Shown: positions 42,030-52,085 of the stretch, piece by piece | Layout: each line of letters opens with the position of its first letter | Numbering within the stretch: position 1 is the stretch's first letter | Assembly (NCBI GenBank): GCA_049976245.1 | Contig: JBMFIQ010000003.1 | Span: 1-64,000, forward strand | Reading direction: 5' to 3' | Source: Microbacter sp049976245 | Lineage (GTDB): Bacteria > Bacteroidota > Bacteroidia > Bacteroidales > Paludibacteraceae | Length of the DNA stretch: 64,000 bases | The notes under the pieces: model-generated | Database searches by the model: none | What the model was told of the DNA's origin: nothing | Seen by the model: only the letters and a program-made list of their open reading frames with translations | Made by a program: the position numbers and the translations under genes

Positions 42030-43664
42030 ATGTCAAATCCTAAATTTTTCTATCAAGAGCCGTTTCCATCAGAGAAAGATGATACCCGTTATTCATTGTT
42101 AACGAGAGAATATGTTTCGGTATCCAATTTTGAAGGGCATGAGATGCTCAAAGTGGATCCCGAAGCACTCACGCTTTTATCCCGAACGGCGCTTCGTGAA
42201 GTCTCCTTTAAGTTGAGACCTGCACACAACGAACAGGTAAGCAGTATTTTATCCGATCCTGAAGCCAGTGAAAACGATCGTGCAGTGGCTTTAACCATGT
42301 TGTTGAACGCTGAAATTGCTGCAGAAGGTCAATTACCTTTTTGTCAAGATACAGGGACAGCTATTGTGATGGCAAAGAAAGGACAACAAGTTTGGACAGG
42401 CTGCAATGACGAAGCATATTTGTCAAAGGGAATTTTTGAAACCTACACCAAAGAGAATCTTCGTTATTCACAAACAGTGGCTTTGGATATGTACACGGAA
42501 AAAAATAGCGGAACCAATTTGCCGGCGCAAATCGATATTTATGCCACTGAAGGGATGGAGTATTCTTTTTTATTTCTGGCTAAAGGTGGTGGTTCAGCCA
42601 ATAAAACTTATTTGTTTCAGGAGACAAAAGCATTGTTAACCCCTGAAAAGTTGGAATCATTTTTGGTTGAGAAAATGAAAATGTTGGGAACAGCGGCCTG
42701 TCCTCCTTATCATATTGCTTTCGTCATTGGAGGAACATCTGCCGAGGCTTGTCTTAAAACGGTAAAATTAGCTTCAGCAAAATACCTCGATTCATTGCCG
42801 ACATCGGGCAATGATTACGGGCGTGCATTTAGGGATGTAGATTTGGAAAAAAAATTATTGGTTGCTGCACAGCAGTTTGGATTAGGTGCTCAGTTTGGCG
42901 GAAAATATTATGCACACGATGTTCGGGTTATTCGTTTGCCTCGTCACGGAGCTTCATGTCCCGTTGGTATGGGTGTTTCGTGTAGCGCCGATCGCAATGT
43001 GAAAGCAAAAATCAACAAGGATGGCATTTGGCTGGAACAATTAGATGCCAATCCCGGCCGATTAATTCCTGAAAAGTTTCGAAAAGGAGAAGGCCGTTTG
43101 AAAGGTATTCCCATTAACTTGAATAGACCAATAAAGGAAGTGTTGGCAGAATTGTCAAAATATCCTGTTTCTACATTTTTATCGTTGAGCGGGACGATTG
43201 TCGTGGCACGTGACATTGCGCATGCTAAACTAAAAGAAAAGTTGGATCGTGGCGAAGATCTTCCATCCTACATCAAAGATCATCCTGTTTATTATGCCGG
43301 GCCGGCCAAAACACCAGAAGGCATGGCTTGTGGTTCGATGGGCCCGACAACAGCGGGAAGAATGGATGGCTATGTTGATTTGTTTCAAGAACACGGTGGC
43401 AGCTTGATTATGATTGCCAAGGGGAATCGGAGTCAGGAAGTAACCGATGCTTGTAAAAAACACGGTGGTTTTTATTTGGGTTCCATTGGCGGACCGGCAG
43501 CCATTCTGGCTAAAGAAAACATTCAGCGCATTGAATGCCTCGAATATCCTGAATTGGGAATGGAAGCCATTTGGAAAATAGAAGTGGTGGATTTTCCCGC
43601 TTTTATTTTGGTGGATGATAAAGGAAATGATTTTTTTAAGCAGATTCGACAAGTCAAGTTGTAA
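42030..43664 (+). CDS. Fumarate hydratase, class I (iron-sulfur)
   Basis: The 544-residue product is a single-chain class I fumarase that hydrates fumarate to malate using a [4Fe-4S] cluster. Candidate cluster cysteines are in PFCQDTG (about 107), GASCPVGMGVSCSAD (about 310) and GMACGSMGPTTAGRMD. Other landmarks are GGGSANKTYLF, FVIGGTSAE and FLSLSGTIVVARDIAHAK. The C-terminal domain includes KGNRSQEVTDACKKHGG. The enzyme is oxygen sensitive, which suits an anaerobic or fermentative lifestyle with reductive TCA flux. It is monocistronic. Confidence 0.95.
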   Translation: MSNPKFFYQEPFPSEKDDTRYSLLTREYVSVSNFEGHEMLKVDPEALTLLSRTALREVSFKLRPAHNEQVSSILSDPEASENDRAVALTMLLNAEIAAEGQLPFCQDTGTAIVMAKKGQQVWTGCNDEAYLSKGIFETYTKENLRYSQTVALDMYTEKNSGTNLPAQIDIYATEGMEYSFLFLAKGGGSANKTYLFQETKALLTPEKLESFLVEKMKMLGTAACPPYHIAFVIGGTSAEACLKTVKLASAKYLDSLPTSGNDYGRAFRDVDLEKKLLVAAQQFGLGAQFGGKYYAHDVRVIRLPRHGASCPVGMGVSCSADRNVKAKINKDGIWLEQLDANPGRLIPEKFRKGEGRLKGIPINLNRPIKEVLAELSKYPVSTFLSLSGTIVVARDIAHAKLKEKLDRGEDLPSYIKDHPVYYAGPAKTPEGMACGSMGPTTAGRMDGYVDLFQEHGGSLIMIAKGNRSQEVTDACKKHGGFYLGSIGGPAAILAKENIQRIECLEYPELGMEAIWKIEVVDFPAFILVDDKGNDFFKQIRQVKL

Positions 43665-43687
43665 CTCTTGCTTAAATGTTAAGAATA

Positions 43688-43720
43688 AAAAAAGCTGTCA
43701 TTTTGTGACAGCTTTTTTTT
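43688..43720. terminator. Bidirectional terminator between fumarase and ompH
   Basis: AAAAAAGCTGTCA (43688-43700) pairs with TGACAGCTTTTTT (43706-43718), with T or A runs on both sides for convergent genes. Confidence 0.85.
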
Positions 43721-43743
43721 CGATTGCAAAGCAAGCAACAACA

Positions 43744-44310
43744 TTATTTTGTTTTACCTTTAGCCGGAGCTGTGGTGGCAGCAGGTGCTGGAGCTGAAGT
43801 TGCACCAGGAGTGATCCCTAATTTTTTCAATACCAATGGTGTGACATCTACCGTTTGATCTGAATGATATACAATGGCAGGAACTTGTAAATCAAAAATG
43901 TAAGTAAATCCGTTTTCTTGTCCTACATCATCGATGGCTTTTTTGATTTTATCAACAACAGGTTGAATCAGTTCTTGTTGTTTCTTTTGTAAATCATTCT
44001 GAGCAGTTTCATTCAAAGTGCTGATGCGTTGTTCCATGTCGGCTATTTCGCTTTGACGAGCTTGTTGAATGGCTGGCGGCATACTGTCGCGCTGATCGAC
44101 AAATTGTTTGACTCGACGATTGTATTCGTCTCTCATTTGAGTTAATTGCGTTTGATAGGTGTTGGCTAAGTCCTGCAATGTTTTTTCAATCTTTGCCTTT
44201 TCGGGCATCGCATTGTAAATGTCTTGTGTGTTTAATTCCCCAAATTTGTATTGCGCAAAAAGTGTCACAGGGGCTAGTAAAAGAATCAGAACTAAAATTT
44301 TTTTAAACAT
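43744..44310 (-). CDS. OmpH/Skp-family periplasmic chaperone
   Basis: The 188-residue product has a signal peptide ending near LFAQYK, a small N-terminal beta segment (FGELNTQDIYNAMP) and long coiled-coil arms with heptads from about 40 to 130, as in Skp/OmpH trimers that hold unfolded outer-membrane proteins. A low-complexity tail rich in Ala, Pro and Thr (GATSAPAPAATTAPAKGKTK) is an addition not found in its neighbour. It is the last gene of the uppS-bamA-ompH-ompH block. Confidence 0.88.
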   Translation of the reverse strand: MFKKILVLILLLAPVTLFAQYKFGELNTQDIYNAMPEKAKIEKTLQDLANTYQTQLTQMRDEYNRRVKQFVDQRDSMPPAIQQARQSEIADMEQRISTLNETAQNDLQKKQQELIQPVVDKIKKAIDDVGQENGFTYIFDLQVPAIVYHSDQTVDVTPLVLKKLGITPGATSAPAPAATTAPAKGKTK

Positions 44311-44360
44311 AACGAATTGAATTTTTGAGATTAAAAATTATGAGTGGCAAATGTACATAT

Positions 44361-44885
44361 TTATTTTGAATATCCAAGTTTGGACAGCACTTCATCGCTG
44401 ATGTCTAATTTCGGCGATGAAAAAATGATGTTGGTGGCCGATGATTTATCCAAAATCAACTGATAGCCTTTATCGGAAGAGATGGACTGAATGGCGTTGT
44501 AAATTTCATCTTGAATGGGTTTAATTAAACTTGCCCGTTTTTTAAAAAGTTCGCCGTTTGGCCCAAAGTATTTGACTTTAAGATCCTGAACCGCTTTTTC
44601 CTGTGTTGCGATTTCATTTTCCCTTTTTGTTTTCATATCGGCTGATAAGAAAACCACTTCGGTTTGATAGGCTTTGATCATGTTTTGAACATTTTGATCG
44701 GCTGCATCAACTTCTGCCTGCCATTTTTTTGATGCAAGGTTCAACTGATCATTCGCTGCCTCGACAGCAGGAATGTGTTTCATGATGTAATTCATATCGA
44801 CCAATGCAAACTTTTGTGCTTCCGTTCGATGAATCGCAACAAAAGATAAAAGCAGGATGAATGTTATTTTGACAAATGATTTCAT
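44361..44885 (-). CDS. OmpH/Skp-family periplasmic chaperone
   Basis: The 174-residue product has a signal peptide ending near RTEAQK, the OmpH opening KFALVDMNYIMKHIPAVEAA, and coiled-coil arms (about 45-130). It lies 15 bp after bamA on the same strand and 50 bp before a second ompH. It should chaperone outer-membrane proteins to the BAM complex. The duplicate ompH pair downstream of bamA is usual for this phylum. Confidence 0.9.
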   Translation of the reverse strand: MKSFVKITFILLLSFVAIHRTEAQKFALVDMNYIMKHIPAVEAANDQLNLASKKWQAEVDAADQNVQNMIKAYQTEVVFLSADMKTKRENEIATQEKAVQDLKVKYFGPNGELFKKRASLIKPIQDEIYNAIQSISSDKGYQLILDKSSATNIIFSSPKLDISDEVLSKLGYSK

Positions 44886-44900
44886 GCTTTTTTCAAATCA

Positions 44901-47528
44901 TTAAAACTCTTGTCCGATGACAAAATGGAAGTGACTTCCACTGTATTGTTTCGATCCGTTAATTGGGTCAAATCCGTAACCCCAGTCTATGCCAAGCAAT
45001 CCAAACATTGGAAGAAAGATGCGCACTCCGAAGCCCGCTGAACGTTTCAAATCAAATGGATTGAATTGATTGAATGAGCTCCAGCAATTTCCAGCATCGA
45101 AAAATGCCAAGGCATAAATGTTGGTTGTTTGTTGCAGCAACAACGGATAGTGAATTTCGGCGCCGATTCGGGAATAGACATAGCCCATTTGACCTGTTTG
45201 CCCTCGATAGGTTGAAATGGGGGTTAACGATCCATTTTCATATCCCCGCAAACCAATGGTTTCAGTTCCATAGGTTGTGTATCCGGTCATTCCGTCACCT
45301 CCCATATAAAATGTTTCAAACGGAGATTGCAGGTTCTTGTTGTAATAGCCTAAGAATCCGTATTCTGCACGTGCCATCAACACAAACGGATGCTCTGAGG
45401 CTGAAAGCGGTACAAACATTTTGGATGCAAACTTGATCTTGTAAAACTCAACCCATTTATAGGCTTGAGCGTCAGTCATGTTGCTGTAATCTTTGTGTGG
45501 AGAAAACAGCGAGTAGGGTGGTGTAAACTGACCTGATAAGGAAAAAGTAGATCCGGTGCGCGTAAAGATCGGATTGTCAATGGAGTTGCGACTTAAGACC
45601 ACGTTGACGCTGGCTAAGTTGGATGTTCCGTTTTTCATTAAAAAATAATCCCAATTGCTTAAAGCATAGTGTTGAAACTCCAATCCTAAATTGAGCTGAA
45701 AGTAGTCATCCGGCCATTTTAAACGTTTCCCCCAACTTGCAGATAAACCTAAAGTATGAATGTATTTCGTTGGATCAGCTTGGTAGCTTAGTGCACTGGA
45801 ACTGTATGGATTGTTACCATACATGCTGCTGGCATAATAACTGTTGTAATAGTTATTCATGTAACTTGCATAGTTGTTGCTGACGCCCGTTTGAATGGAA
45901 TAATAAGCAGAAACCGACAAGGAGTTGGGACGTTTTCCTCCCAACCATGGTTCAACAAAGTTGATGCTGTAGGCTTGATAATAACTTCCGTTGGTTTGTG
46001 CCGAAATGGAGAATGTTTGACCTTCTCCTTCAGGAACGAATCGATACGTGGACGGTTTGAATAAATTTTGAATGGCAAAATTGCTGAATTTTAAGGATAA
46101 ACTGCCCACTACGCCGGTTTGTCCCCATCCGGCAGAAAATTCAATTTGATCATTGGATTTTGAAACCAACGGCCATCCAATGTCAACCGTGCCATCGTCT
46201 GGGTTTGGTTGGATGTCGGGGATGAGCTTTTCCTGTTCAAAATTGCCCATTTGAGCTAATTGACGCATTGTTCGGGTAATGTCCGATTCATTGTACAATT
46301 GTCCTGGCCGTACAAACATTTCGCGGCGGATAACATTTTCGTAAACGTGTGTATTTCCGCTAATTGTCACATTGTTGATTGTCGCCGGTTTTCCTTCGTA
46401 AATGTGCATTTCAAAATCAATGGAATCGTTGGATGTATTGGCTTCAATGGGATCAACACTCATAAAAAGGTATCCTTTGTTTTTGTAAAGTTTGGCAATG
46501 GCATCATCGTCTGTATTCAGCCGATCATCCAATAATTTTGCATTGTACACATCGCCGGGTTTAATGCCTAAAACTAAACTCAGGTATTGTGACGGATACA
46601 CCGTGTTGCCAACCCAGGTAATAGATCGAATGTAATAACGTTGTCCTTCATGAACTTTGAGGTACACATTCACTTTGTTGTTGCCGACATTGGCAATGCT
46701 ATCCCAGACCACGGCCGCATCACGAAATCCTTTATCATTGTATCTTTTTACAATTAACTTTTTGTCTGCCTGAAAGTTGGCATCTACAAATTTTTTTGTT
46801 TTGAAGAGGTTTAACAACGTTGGTTCGTTGGTTTTTTTCATGGCGCCAACCACTTGATGATAGGTTAATGCTTTGTTGCCGCTTAAAAATATTTTGTTGA
46901 CTTTGACAACCGGCCCTTTATCGACGTTGATGTTGACAATGGTCATTCCCTTTTGATCCGGGTCGTCTTTTTCAACCACATTGACGGTGGCATATCGAAA
47001 TCCTTTGTCAAGGAGGTATTTTTTTAAAATCTCAACTGCTTTGTCGCGCAAATTGGGCGTCATCTGACCGCCTTTTTCAATGCCTATTTTTGGTGAAACG
47101 TCGTCAATGTACGATTTGGGAATTCCATTGTAATTGACTTGCGAAATGCGGGGTAATTGTTTTAAATCAATGGTCAGCCAAATTTTATCTCCTTCAATTT
47201 TGGAAGCTAAGATTTTTACGTCCGAGAAAAGCCCCTGTTTCCAAAACCTTTTGACGGCATCGGTAATTTCGTCACCCGGGACTTTAATTTTTTCGCCAAC
47301 CGTAAGTCCTGAAAAGCCTATGATGACATAATTTTCGTAAGTGGTTGATCCTGTTACGTTAATTCCTGCAATTTCGTATTCTTTAGGATTGGGAGTATAT
47401 TTAATCACCGGTGTCGTAATAATTTTCGAAGTGTCGGCCTTTCCCAAGGAGGCTGTATCCTCATTTTGACCAAATGTGATGATAGCGATCAATAAAGTAA
47501 TTAACGTAAAAATGGTTCGTTTTAACAT
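44901..47528 (-). CDS. bamA: BamA outer-membrane protein assembly factor
   Basis: The 875-residue product is the Omp85-family insertase. A signal peptide (MLKRTIFTLITLLIAIITFG) is followed by a low-complexity linker, about five POTRA domains (about 50-440; e.g. VNVVEKDDPDQKGMTIVNINVDKGP), and a 16-strand barrel with the loop-6 motif LRGYENGS (VRGF/Y equivalent). It ends in a terminal Phe (FVIGQEF), the usual BAM signal. Neighbours uppS, ompH and ompH match the conserved order. The barrel has an unusual Tyr/Asn/Ser-rich stretch (YASYMNNYYNSYYASSMYG), probably an extracellular loop. Confidence 0.96.
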   Translation of the reverse strand: MLKRTIFTLITLLIAIITFGQNEDTASLGKADTSKIITTPVIKYTPNPKEYEIAGINVTGSTTYENYVIIGFSGLTVGEKIKVPGDEITDAVKRFWKQGLFSDVKILASKIEGDKIWLTIDLKQLPRISQVNYNGIPKSYIDDVSPKIGIEKGGQMTPNLRDKAVEILKKYLLDKGFRYATVNVVEKDDPDQKGMTIVNINVDKGPVVKVNKIFLSGNKALTYHQVVGAMKKTNEPTLLNLFKTKKFVDANFQADKKLIVKRYNDKGFRDAAVVWDSIANVGNNKVNVYLKVHEGQRYYIRSITWVGNTVYPSQYLSLVLGIKPGDVYNAKLLDDRLNTDDDAIAKLYKNKGYLFMSVDPIEANTSNDSIDFEMHIYEGKPATINNVTISGNTHVYENVIRREMFVRPGQLYNESDITRTMRQLAQMGNFEQEKLIPDIQPNPDDGTVDIGWPLVSKSNDQIEFSAGWGQTGVVGSLSLKFSNFAIQNLFKPSTYRFVPEGEGQTFSISAQTNGSYYQAYSINFVEPWLGGKRPNSLSVSAYYSIQTGVSNNYASYMNNYYNSYYASSMYGNNPYSSSALSYQADPTKYIHTLGLSASWGKRLKWPDDYFQLNLGLEFQHYALSNWDYFLMKNGTSNLASVNVVLSRNSIDNPIFTRTGSTFSLSGQFTPPYSLFSPHKDYSNMTDAQAYKWVEFYKIKFASKMFVPLSASEHPFVLMARAEYGFLGYYNKNLQSPFETFYMGGDGMTGYTTYGTETIGLRGYENGSLTPISTYRGQTGQMGYVYSRIGAEIHYPLLLQQTTNIYALAFFDAGNCWSSFNQFNPFDLKRSAGFGVRIFLPMFGLLGIDWGYGFDPINGSKQYSGSHFHFVIGQEF

Positions 47529-47564
47529 AAGCTGGTTTTAGATGAGTGGGCATTGGTCGGATCT

Positions 47565-48323
47565 TTACAGATCGCGTTGTTTGAGTTGCTCCCCGGTTTT
47601 TCCAAACCGTCGTTCGCGTGATTGATATTCAACAATGGCTTTATAAAGATCTGCTTTTTTAAAGTCAGGCCATAATGTTTCAGTAAAATAGAGTTCCGAA
47701 TAGGCTAATTGCCAAAGTAAAAAATTGCTGATTCGTATTTCACCGCTTGTTCTGATCAATAAATCAGGATCGGGAATATTTTTGGTGGTGAGATGAGATG
47801 CGAATGTTTTTTCGTCAATGTCGTTGATGGACAATGAGTTGGTTATCACTTTCTGACAAAGCATCTTGACTGCATGAACGATTTCCCATCGTGCTGAATA
47901 ACTTAAAGCCAGAATTAAAGTTAATCCGGTATTGTTGGCTGTTAGTTCAATGGATTTGTTTAATTTTTTTTGGGCTTCGGGCGGCAAGCGCTCTTCATCA
48001 CCAATGGCCAACAGACGGACATGATTTTCATGAAGCGATGGGGTCTCTTTTTCAATTGAATTGGCTAAAAGTTCCATCAAAGCATTGATTTCGTCGCCGG
48101 GACGATCCCAATTTTCCATGGAAAAAGTGTACAAAGTCAAATATTTTATCCCAAGTTCTGAAGCGGCTTCCGTGATTTCACGCACCGCATTCAGCGCTTG
48201 ATGATGCCCAAAAATACGATTGTATCCTTGTTTTAGTGCCCATCTGCCGTTTCCGTCCATGATGATGGCAACATGAATCGGCAGTCGGGTTTTGTCTATC
48301 TGATCCGTCAACGATTTTCCCAT
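47565..48323 (-). CDS. uppS: Isoprenyl transferase (undecaprenyl diphosphate synthase)
   Basis: The 252-residue product makes the C55 lipid carrier for cell-wall synthesis from FPP and IPP. Signatures are AIIMDGNGRWALKQG (about 21-35), HHQALNAVREI, LTLYTFSMENWDRP, the catalytic Asn/Arg region ALSYSARWEIVHA and the C-terminal PDLLIRTSGEIRISNFLLWQLAYSELYFTETLWPDF (in parts). I start at the ATG at 48323, 10 bp after the stop of the DUF6089 gene. The in-frame extension to 48389 overlaps that gene and lacks family similarity. Confidence 0.95.
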   Translation of the reverse strand: MGKSLTDQIDKTRLPIHVAIIMDGNGRWALKQGYNRIFGHHQALNAVREITEAASELGIKYLTLYTFSMENWDRPGDEINALMELLANSIEKETPSLHENHVRLLAIGDEERLPPEAQKKLNKSIELTANNTGLTLILALSYSARWEIVHAVKMLCQKVITNSLSINDIDEKTFASHLTTKNIPDPDLLIRTSGEIRISNFLLWQLAYSELYFTETLWPDFKKADLYKAIVEYQSRERRFGKTGEQLKQRDL

Positions 48324-48333
48324 TGTTTTGTTC

Positions 48334-48999
48334 TTATAATCCTTGTAAAATACCTGTTCTGCATGGACACCGTTGTGTGTAGAATGCAAAAGTGATTGAT
48401 ACTGAAAACACCGAAAAATAATCGTTGTTCAAAAAACTTGATTTGTTGAGTTCGTAAGGATTGTTTAATTGGGGAGCTCCTTCTAAGTTATCGGCAAATG
48501 CTTTATTTAATGTCCATTGACAATTCAGATCCCAACGTTTATTTAGTTTGAACTTAATACCTAATCCGCCTGTTAAGACCGGTGTCCCCGATGATTGGTA
48601 CGAAACAATACCTAAGCCACCCAGAATGTATGGATTGATGGTTGAACTTTCAAGGGCTAAATTGTATTGATCATACGAGAAAAAATTAAATTCAACGTGT
48701 GCACTGGTGAAAAAGAAGGAGTTTTTAAATTCACATGTTTTTAAATTTGCATCTTTAAATTGCCCGTAAAAACTGCCGGTCAAGGCTTCTAAGCTCAGAG
48801 CAAATCTTGTGTTCAACGGATAACGAATGACACCGCCAAAAGCGAACTGACTGTTTTTGAACAGCGTTTGGTTTGCTTCTCCAAGATAAAATGAAGACCC
48901 TATTGTAGGTCCTATTTCAATGGTATGCTCAAAAACTTGAGCATGCATCCATTGACTTCCCAAGAGTAAGATCAGAAAAGCAATCGTTTTGAGCTTCAT
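48334..48999 (-). CDS. DUF6089-like outer-membrane beta-barrel protein
   Basis: The 221-residue product has a signal peptide (MKLKTIAFLILLLGSQWMHAQ) and a small beta-barrel pattern beginning EIGPTIGSSFYLGEANQT, typical of the DUF6089 proteins that precede uppS-bamA in this phylum. Strands end near FSVFSVSITFAFY. The function is unknown; the position suggests a link to outer-membrane assembly. A longer frame to 49089 overlaps the promoter box at 49079, so the signal-peptide ATG at 48999 is preferred. It heads the operon that continues through both ompH genes. Confidence 0.85.
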   Translation of the reverse strand: MKLKTIAFLILLLGSQWMHAQVFEHTIEIGPTIGSSFYLGEANQTLFKNSQFAFGGVIRYPLNTRFALSLEALTGSFYGQFKDANLKTCEFKNSFFFTSAHVEFNFFSYDQYNLALESSTINPYILGGLGIVSYQSSGTPVLTGGLGIKFKLNKRWDLNCQWTLNKAFADNLEGAPQLNNPYELNKSSFLNNDYFSVFSVSITFAFYTQRCPCRTGILQGL

Positions 49000-49078
49000 T
49001 GGCAAATCATTTCGGCTTCTTTGTTTCTTAAGCAGATGTTGATGTCGTCTGCTTTTGCTCATTGAAAAAAATTGATAC

Positions 49079-49086
49079 AAAAGTAG
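49079..49086 (-). promoter_or_regulatory. Promoter -7 box of the DUF6089-uppS-bamA-ompH operon
   Basis: The minus strand reads TACTTTTG here, matching TAnnTTTG, about 80 nt before the ATG at 48999. Confidence 0.5.
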
Positions 49087-49295
49087 CAATTATCTTGCTA
49101 TTGAAATGAACTGCATTTTTTTTCAATGGATATTTAACATAATATCACAAAAATAGATCTCGCATAAGACTTTCTTTGTTTGTGCAGATTTTTCTTTGAA
49201 ACGGATGTTTTGTTTGGGACCAATGCAATCGCTGATTCACAGTGAACAAATCATTGTTTTTTAGTCATCTTGCTTTGATTGCAAACTTGCGCATG

Positions 49296-50768
49296 TTATG
49301 GCAGTTTCCATTCAAATCCTTCTTTGGTGTCTTTAATTTCAAAACCCAATGCCGTTAATTGATTTCGAATTTTGTCAGCCGTGGCCCAATCTTTATTTGC
49401 CTTTGCTTCCATGCGCATTGTCAACAATAAATCTACTGCTTTGGAGAATGCTTCTGATTGTTTTGTGTCATGATTGAATTCGGGAACTAAACCCAAAATA
49501 TCTTCAATGAACGTCTTCATGGTTTGTTTCAATGCCGTCAGATCGGACTCCGAGATGCTGTCGTGCCCGTCGTGAATGGAATTGATGGCTTTGGCAGCCT
49601 CAAAAAGTTGCGCGATGACTACCGGACTGTTCAAATCATCATTCATGGCCTCTTCGCATCGCGATTTTAATTGGTTCAATTGAACCGTTGATGTTGGCGA
49701 TGGTTGCAGTTTTTGCAAACGTTGATAGCTGTCCATTAATCGCATGTATCCCTTGCTGCTGGCTTGTAGCGCTTCGTTGCTGAAGTCGAGTGTACTGCGG
49801 TAATGTGCCTGTAAAATAAAAAACCGTATGCTCATTGGCGAATAGGCTTGACTCAGCAATGGATGGGATCCGTTAAAGAGTTCTTGCAACGTGATAAAAT
49901 TACCTAACGATTTGCCCATTTTTTGTCCATTGATGGTAATCATGTTGTTGTGCATCCAATAATGAACCGATTCATGTCCTAATGCGGCAGTTGATTGAGC
50001 AATTTCGCATTCGTGATGGGGAAACATTAAGTCCATTCCGCCTCCGTGGATGTCGAACTGCTCACCCAAATATTTTGTTCCCATGGTGGAACACTCTAAA
50101 TGCCAACCTGGGAATCCGTCGCTCCAGGGAGATGGCCAACGCATGATGTGTTCAGGACCGGCTTTTTTCCATAAGGCAAAATCGATCGATTTCTTTTTTT
50201 CTTCCTGTCCTTCAAGAGCTCTTGTTGCTTCCAACACTTCTTCAATGTTGCGGCCTGAGAGTTTCCCGTAGTGATGATGTTGATTGTATTTTTCAACATC
50301 AAAATAAATGGACCCGTTGCTTTCGTAGGCATAGCCGTTTTCAAGAATCTTTTTCGCAAATTCAATTTGTTCTATGATGTGTCCCGAAGCGCTTGGCTCG
50401 ATGCTTGGGGGAAGTACATTCAGCGCATTCATGGCTTCATGATAGCGGTTGGTATAAAATTGAACGATTTCCATTGGCTCCAGTTGTTCTAAGCGCGCTT
50501 TCTTTTCAATTTTATCCTCTCCTTCATCCGCATCATTTTCCAAATGTCCTACATCTGTGATGTTTCTGACGTAACGAACTTTGTATCCAAGGTACTTTAA
50601 GTAACGATAAAGCAAATCAAACGTAATGGCCGGTCGCGCATGGCCTAAATGGGCATCACCGTAAACTGTCGGTCCGCAGACGTAAAGGCCTACGTTGGGT
50701 TCATGAATTGGAATAAAAAGTTCCTTTTTCCGACCTAATGTGTTGTAAATGTATAATTGATGTTCCAT
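49296..50768 (-). CDS. cysS: Cysteinyl-tRNA synthetase
   Basis: The 490-residue class I synthetase charges tRNA-Cys. It has the zinc-site start YVCGPTVYGDAHLGHARP with the HIGH motif variant HLGH (about 30-47), the second zinc region SPWSDGFPGWHLECSTM and GGGMDLMFPHHECEIAQS, and KMSKS variant KMGKSLGN (about 290). The C-terminal DALR and anticodon-binding domains follow. A 10-residue longer ORF exists, but MEHQLYIYNTL at 50768 is the family start. It has its own promoter. Confidence 0.97.
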   Translation of the reverse strand: MEHQLYIYNTLGRKKELFIPIHEPNVGLYVCGPTVYGDAHLGHARPAITFDLLYRYLKYLGYKVRYVRNITDVGHLENDADEGEDKIEKKARLEQLEPMEIVQFYTNRYHEAMNALNVLPPSIEPSASGHIIEQIEFAKKILENGYAYESNGSIYFDVEKYNQHHHYGKLSGRNIEEVLEATRALEGQEEKKKSIDFALWKKAGPEHIMRWPSPWSDGFPGWHLECSTMGTKYLGEQFDIHGGGMDLMFPHHECEIAQSTAALGHESVHYWMHNNMITINGQKMGKSLGNFITLQELFNGSHPLLSQAYSPMSIRFFILQAHYRSTLDFSNEALQASSKGYMRLMDSYQRLQKLQPSPTSTVQLNQLKSRCEEAMNDDLNSPVVIAQLFEAAKAINSIHDGHDSISESDLTALKQTMKTFIEDILGLVPEFNHDTKQSEAFSKAVDLLLTMRMEAKANKDWATADKIRNQLTALGFEIKDTKEGFEWKLP

Positions 50769-50850
50769 AATGTTGAAAATGTGCTCAGTGCCGAACAAGA
50801 TGATTCTTCCTGTTGAAAAGCAGTAGTGTAATGAGCTTTGATAAACTCAA

Positions 50851-50858
50851 CAAAGATA
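50851..50858 (-). promoter_or_regulatory. Promoter -7 box of cysS
   Basis: The minus strand reads TATCTTTG here, about 83 nt before the cysS ATG. Confidence 0.55.
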
Positions 50859-51103
50859 CAATTTATTTTAGAAGTTCAAGTCATTGTGAGTAAATGATAT
50901 GAATAAAATACATATAATCAAATAGTTATCATTTTGTTTTTTTGGATTTGAATGGATCGTCATCTATTGATTTGAACTTTGTTCATAGACGAAGATTGAT
51001 TTTTATAGGATCTGCTCATGCCAGCCGGTAGATCTAAAGCCGTCAATGTGATCAGGTTGCACATTTATATGCTAAAAGCAATTCGAATAGTGAAAAAAAA
51101 GTG

Positions 51104-51111
51104 TACATTTG
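51104..51111 (+). promoter_or_regulatory. Promoter -7 box of dapA
   Basis: TACATTTG matches TAnnTTTG and lies 22 nt before the dapA ATG at 51134. Confidence 0.5.
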
Positions 51112-51133
51112 CACTTTCTTTTGATTCATAAGT

Positions 51134-52027
51134 ATGATACAAAATTCATTTTCAGGAATGGGCGTTGCCCTGATTACTCCTTTTAAAAATGATGAGACCA
51201 TAGATTTTGATGCTCTTCAGCGATTGGTAGAATATCAAATTAAAAACGGCACCGATTATTTGGTTGTTCTTGGGACGACGGCTGAAACAGCAACGTTGAC
51301 GGAGTCGGAAAAAGAAGAAATCACGCGTTTTGTGATTAAGGTTAACGCAGGCCGTTTGCCTATTGTGCTTGGCATTGGAGGAAATAACACACAAGCCGTG
51401 GTGGAAAAAATCCAACATGCTGATCTAAGCGGCGTTGATGCCATTTTGTCCGTAACACCTTATTACAATAAACCTTCACAAGAAGGCCTTTATCAACATT
51501 TTCGACACATTGCTTTGTCTTCTCATTTGCCTATCATTTTATACAATGTTCCGGGACGTACCGGTGTGAACATGTCGGCCGCTACCACGTTGCGATTGGC
51601 CGGTGATTTCAAAAACATCATTGCAGTCAAAGAAGCTTCGGGAATTTTCACTCAGATTGACGATATCATTAAAAATAAGCCTGATCATTTCGTGGTCATT
51701 TCAGGGGATGACGGCATCACTTTCCCGTTGATCACTTTGGGAGCAGTCGGTGTCATTTCTGTTATCGGGAATGCTTTTCCATACGAATTTAGTCGCATGG
51801 TTCGCTTGGCGCTTAACGGACAGTATGAAGCTGCACGCGACATTCATCACCGCTTTACGGAATTGATCGGATTGCTGTTTGTGGATGGGAATCCTGCCGG
51901 CATCAAGAGCATGTTGTCCGTCATGGGAATGATTGAAAATAAATTACGATTGCCCTTAGTGCCCACTACCATTACAACGTTTGAAAAAATTCGTGCTGTG
52001 TTGAATCAGCTCAGCATAAAATGTTGA
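51134..52027 (+). CDS. dapA: 4-hydroxy-tetrahydrodipicolinate synthase
   Basis: The 297-residue TIM-barrel aldolase condenses pyruvate with aspartate semialdehyde in lysine and diaminopimelate synthesis. Motifs are GVALITPF, LGTTAETATLTESEK, YYNKPSQEGLYQHF, YNVPGRTGVNMS with the catalytic Tyr (about 137), and IIAVKEASG with the Schiff-base Lys (about 165). SGDDGITFPLI and DGNPAGIKSMLSVMG follow. frr starts 58 bp downstream on the same strand. Confidence 0.97.
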   Translation: MIQNSFSGMGVALITPFKNDETIDFDALQRLVEYQIKNGTDYLVVLGTTAETATLTESEKEEITRFVIKVNAGRLPIVLGIGGNNTQAVVEKIQHADLSGVDAILSVTPYYNKPSQEGLYQHFRHIALSSHLPIILYNVPGRTGVNMSAATTLRLAGDFKNIIAVKEASGIFTQIDDIIKNKPDHFVVISGDDGITFPLITLGAVGVISVIGNAFPYEFSRMVRLALNGQYEAARDIHHRFTELIGLLFVDGNPAGIKSMLSVMGMIENKLRLPLVPTTITTFEKIRAVLNQLSIKC

Positions 52028-52085
52028 TATCCTATTTTTTGCAATTTTTAGGTAGCAATTTCTTCATTTCAAAAAAACAGAGCTT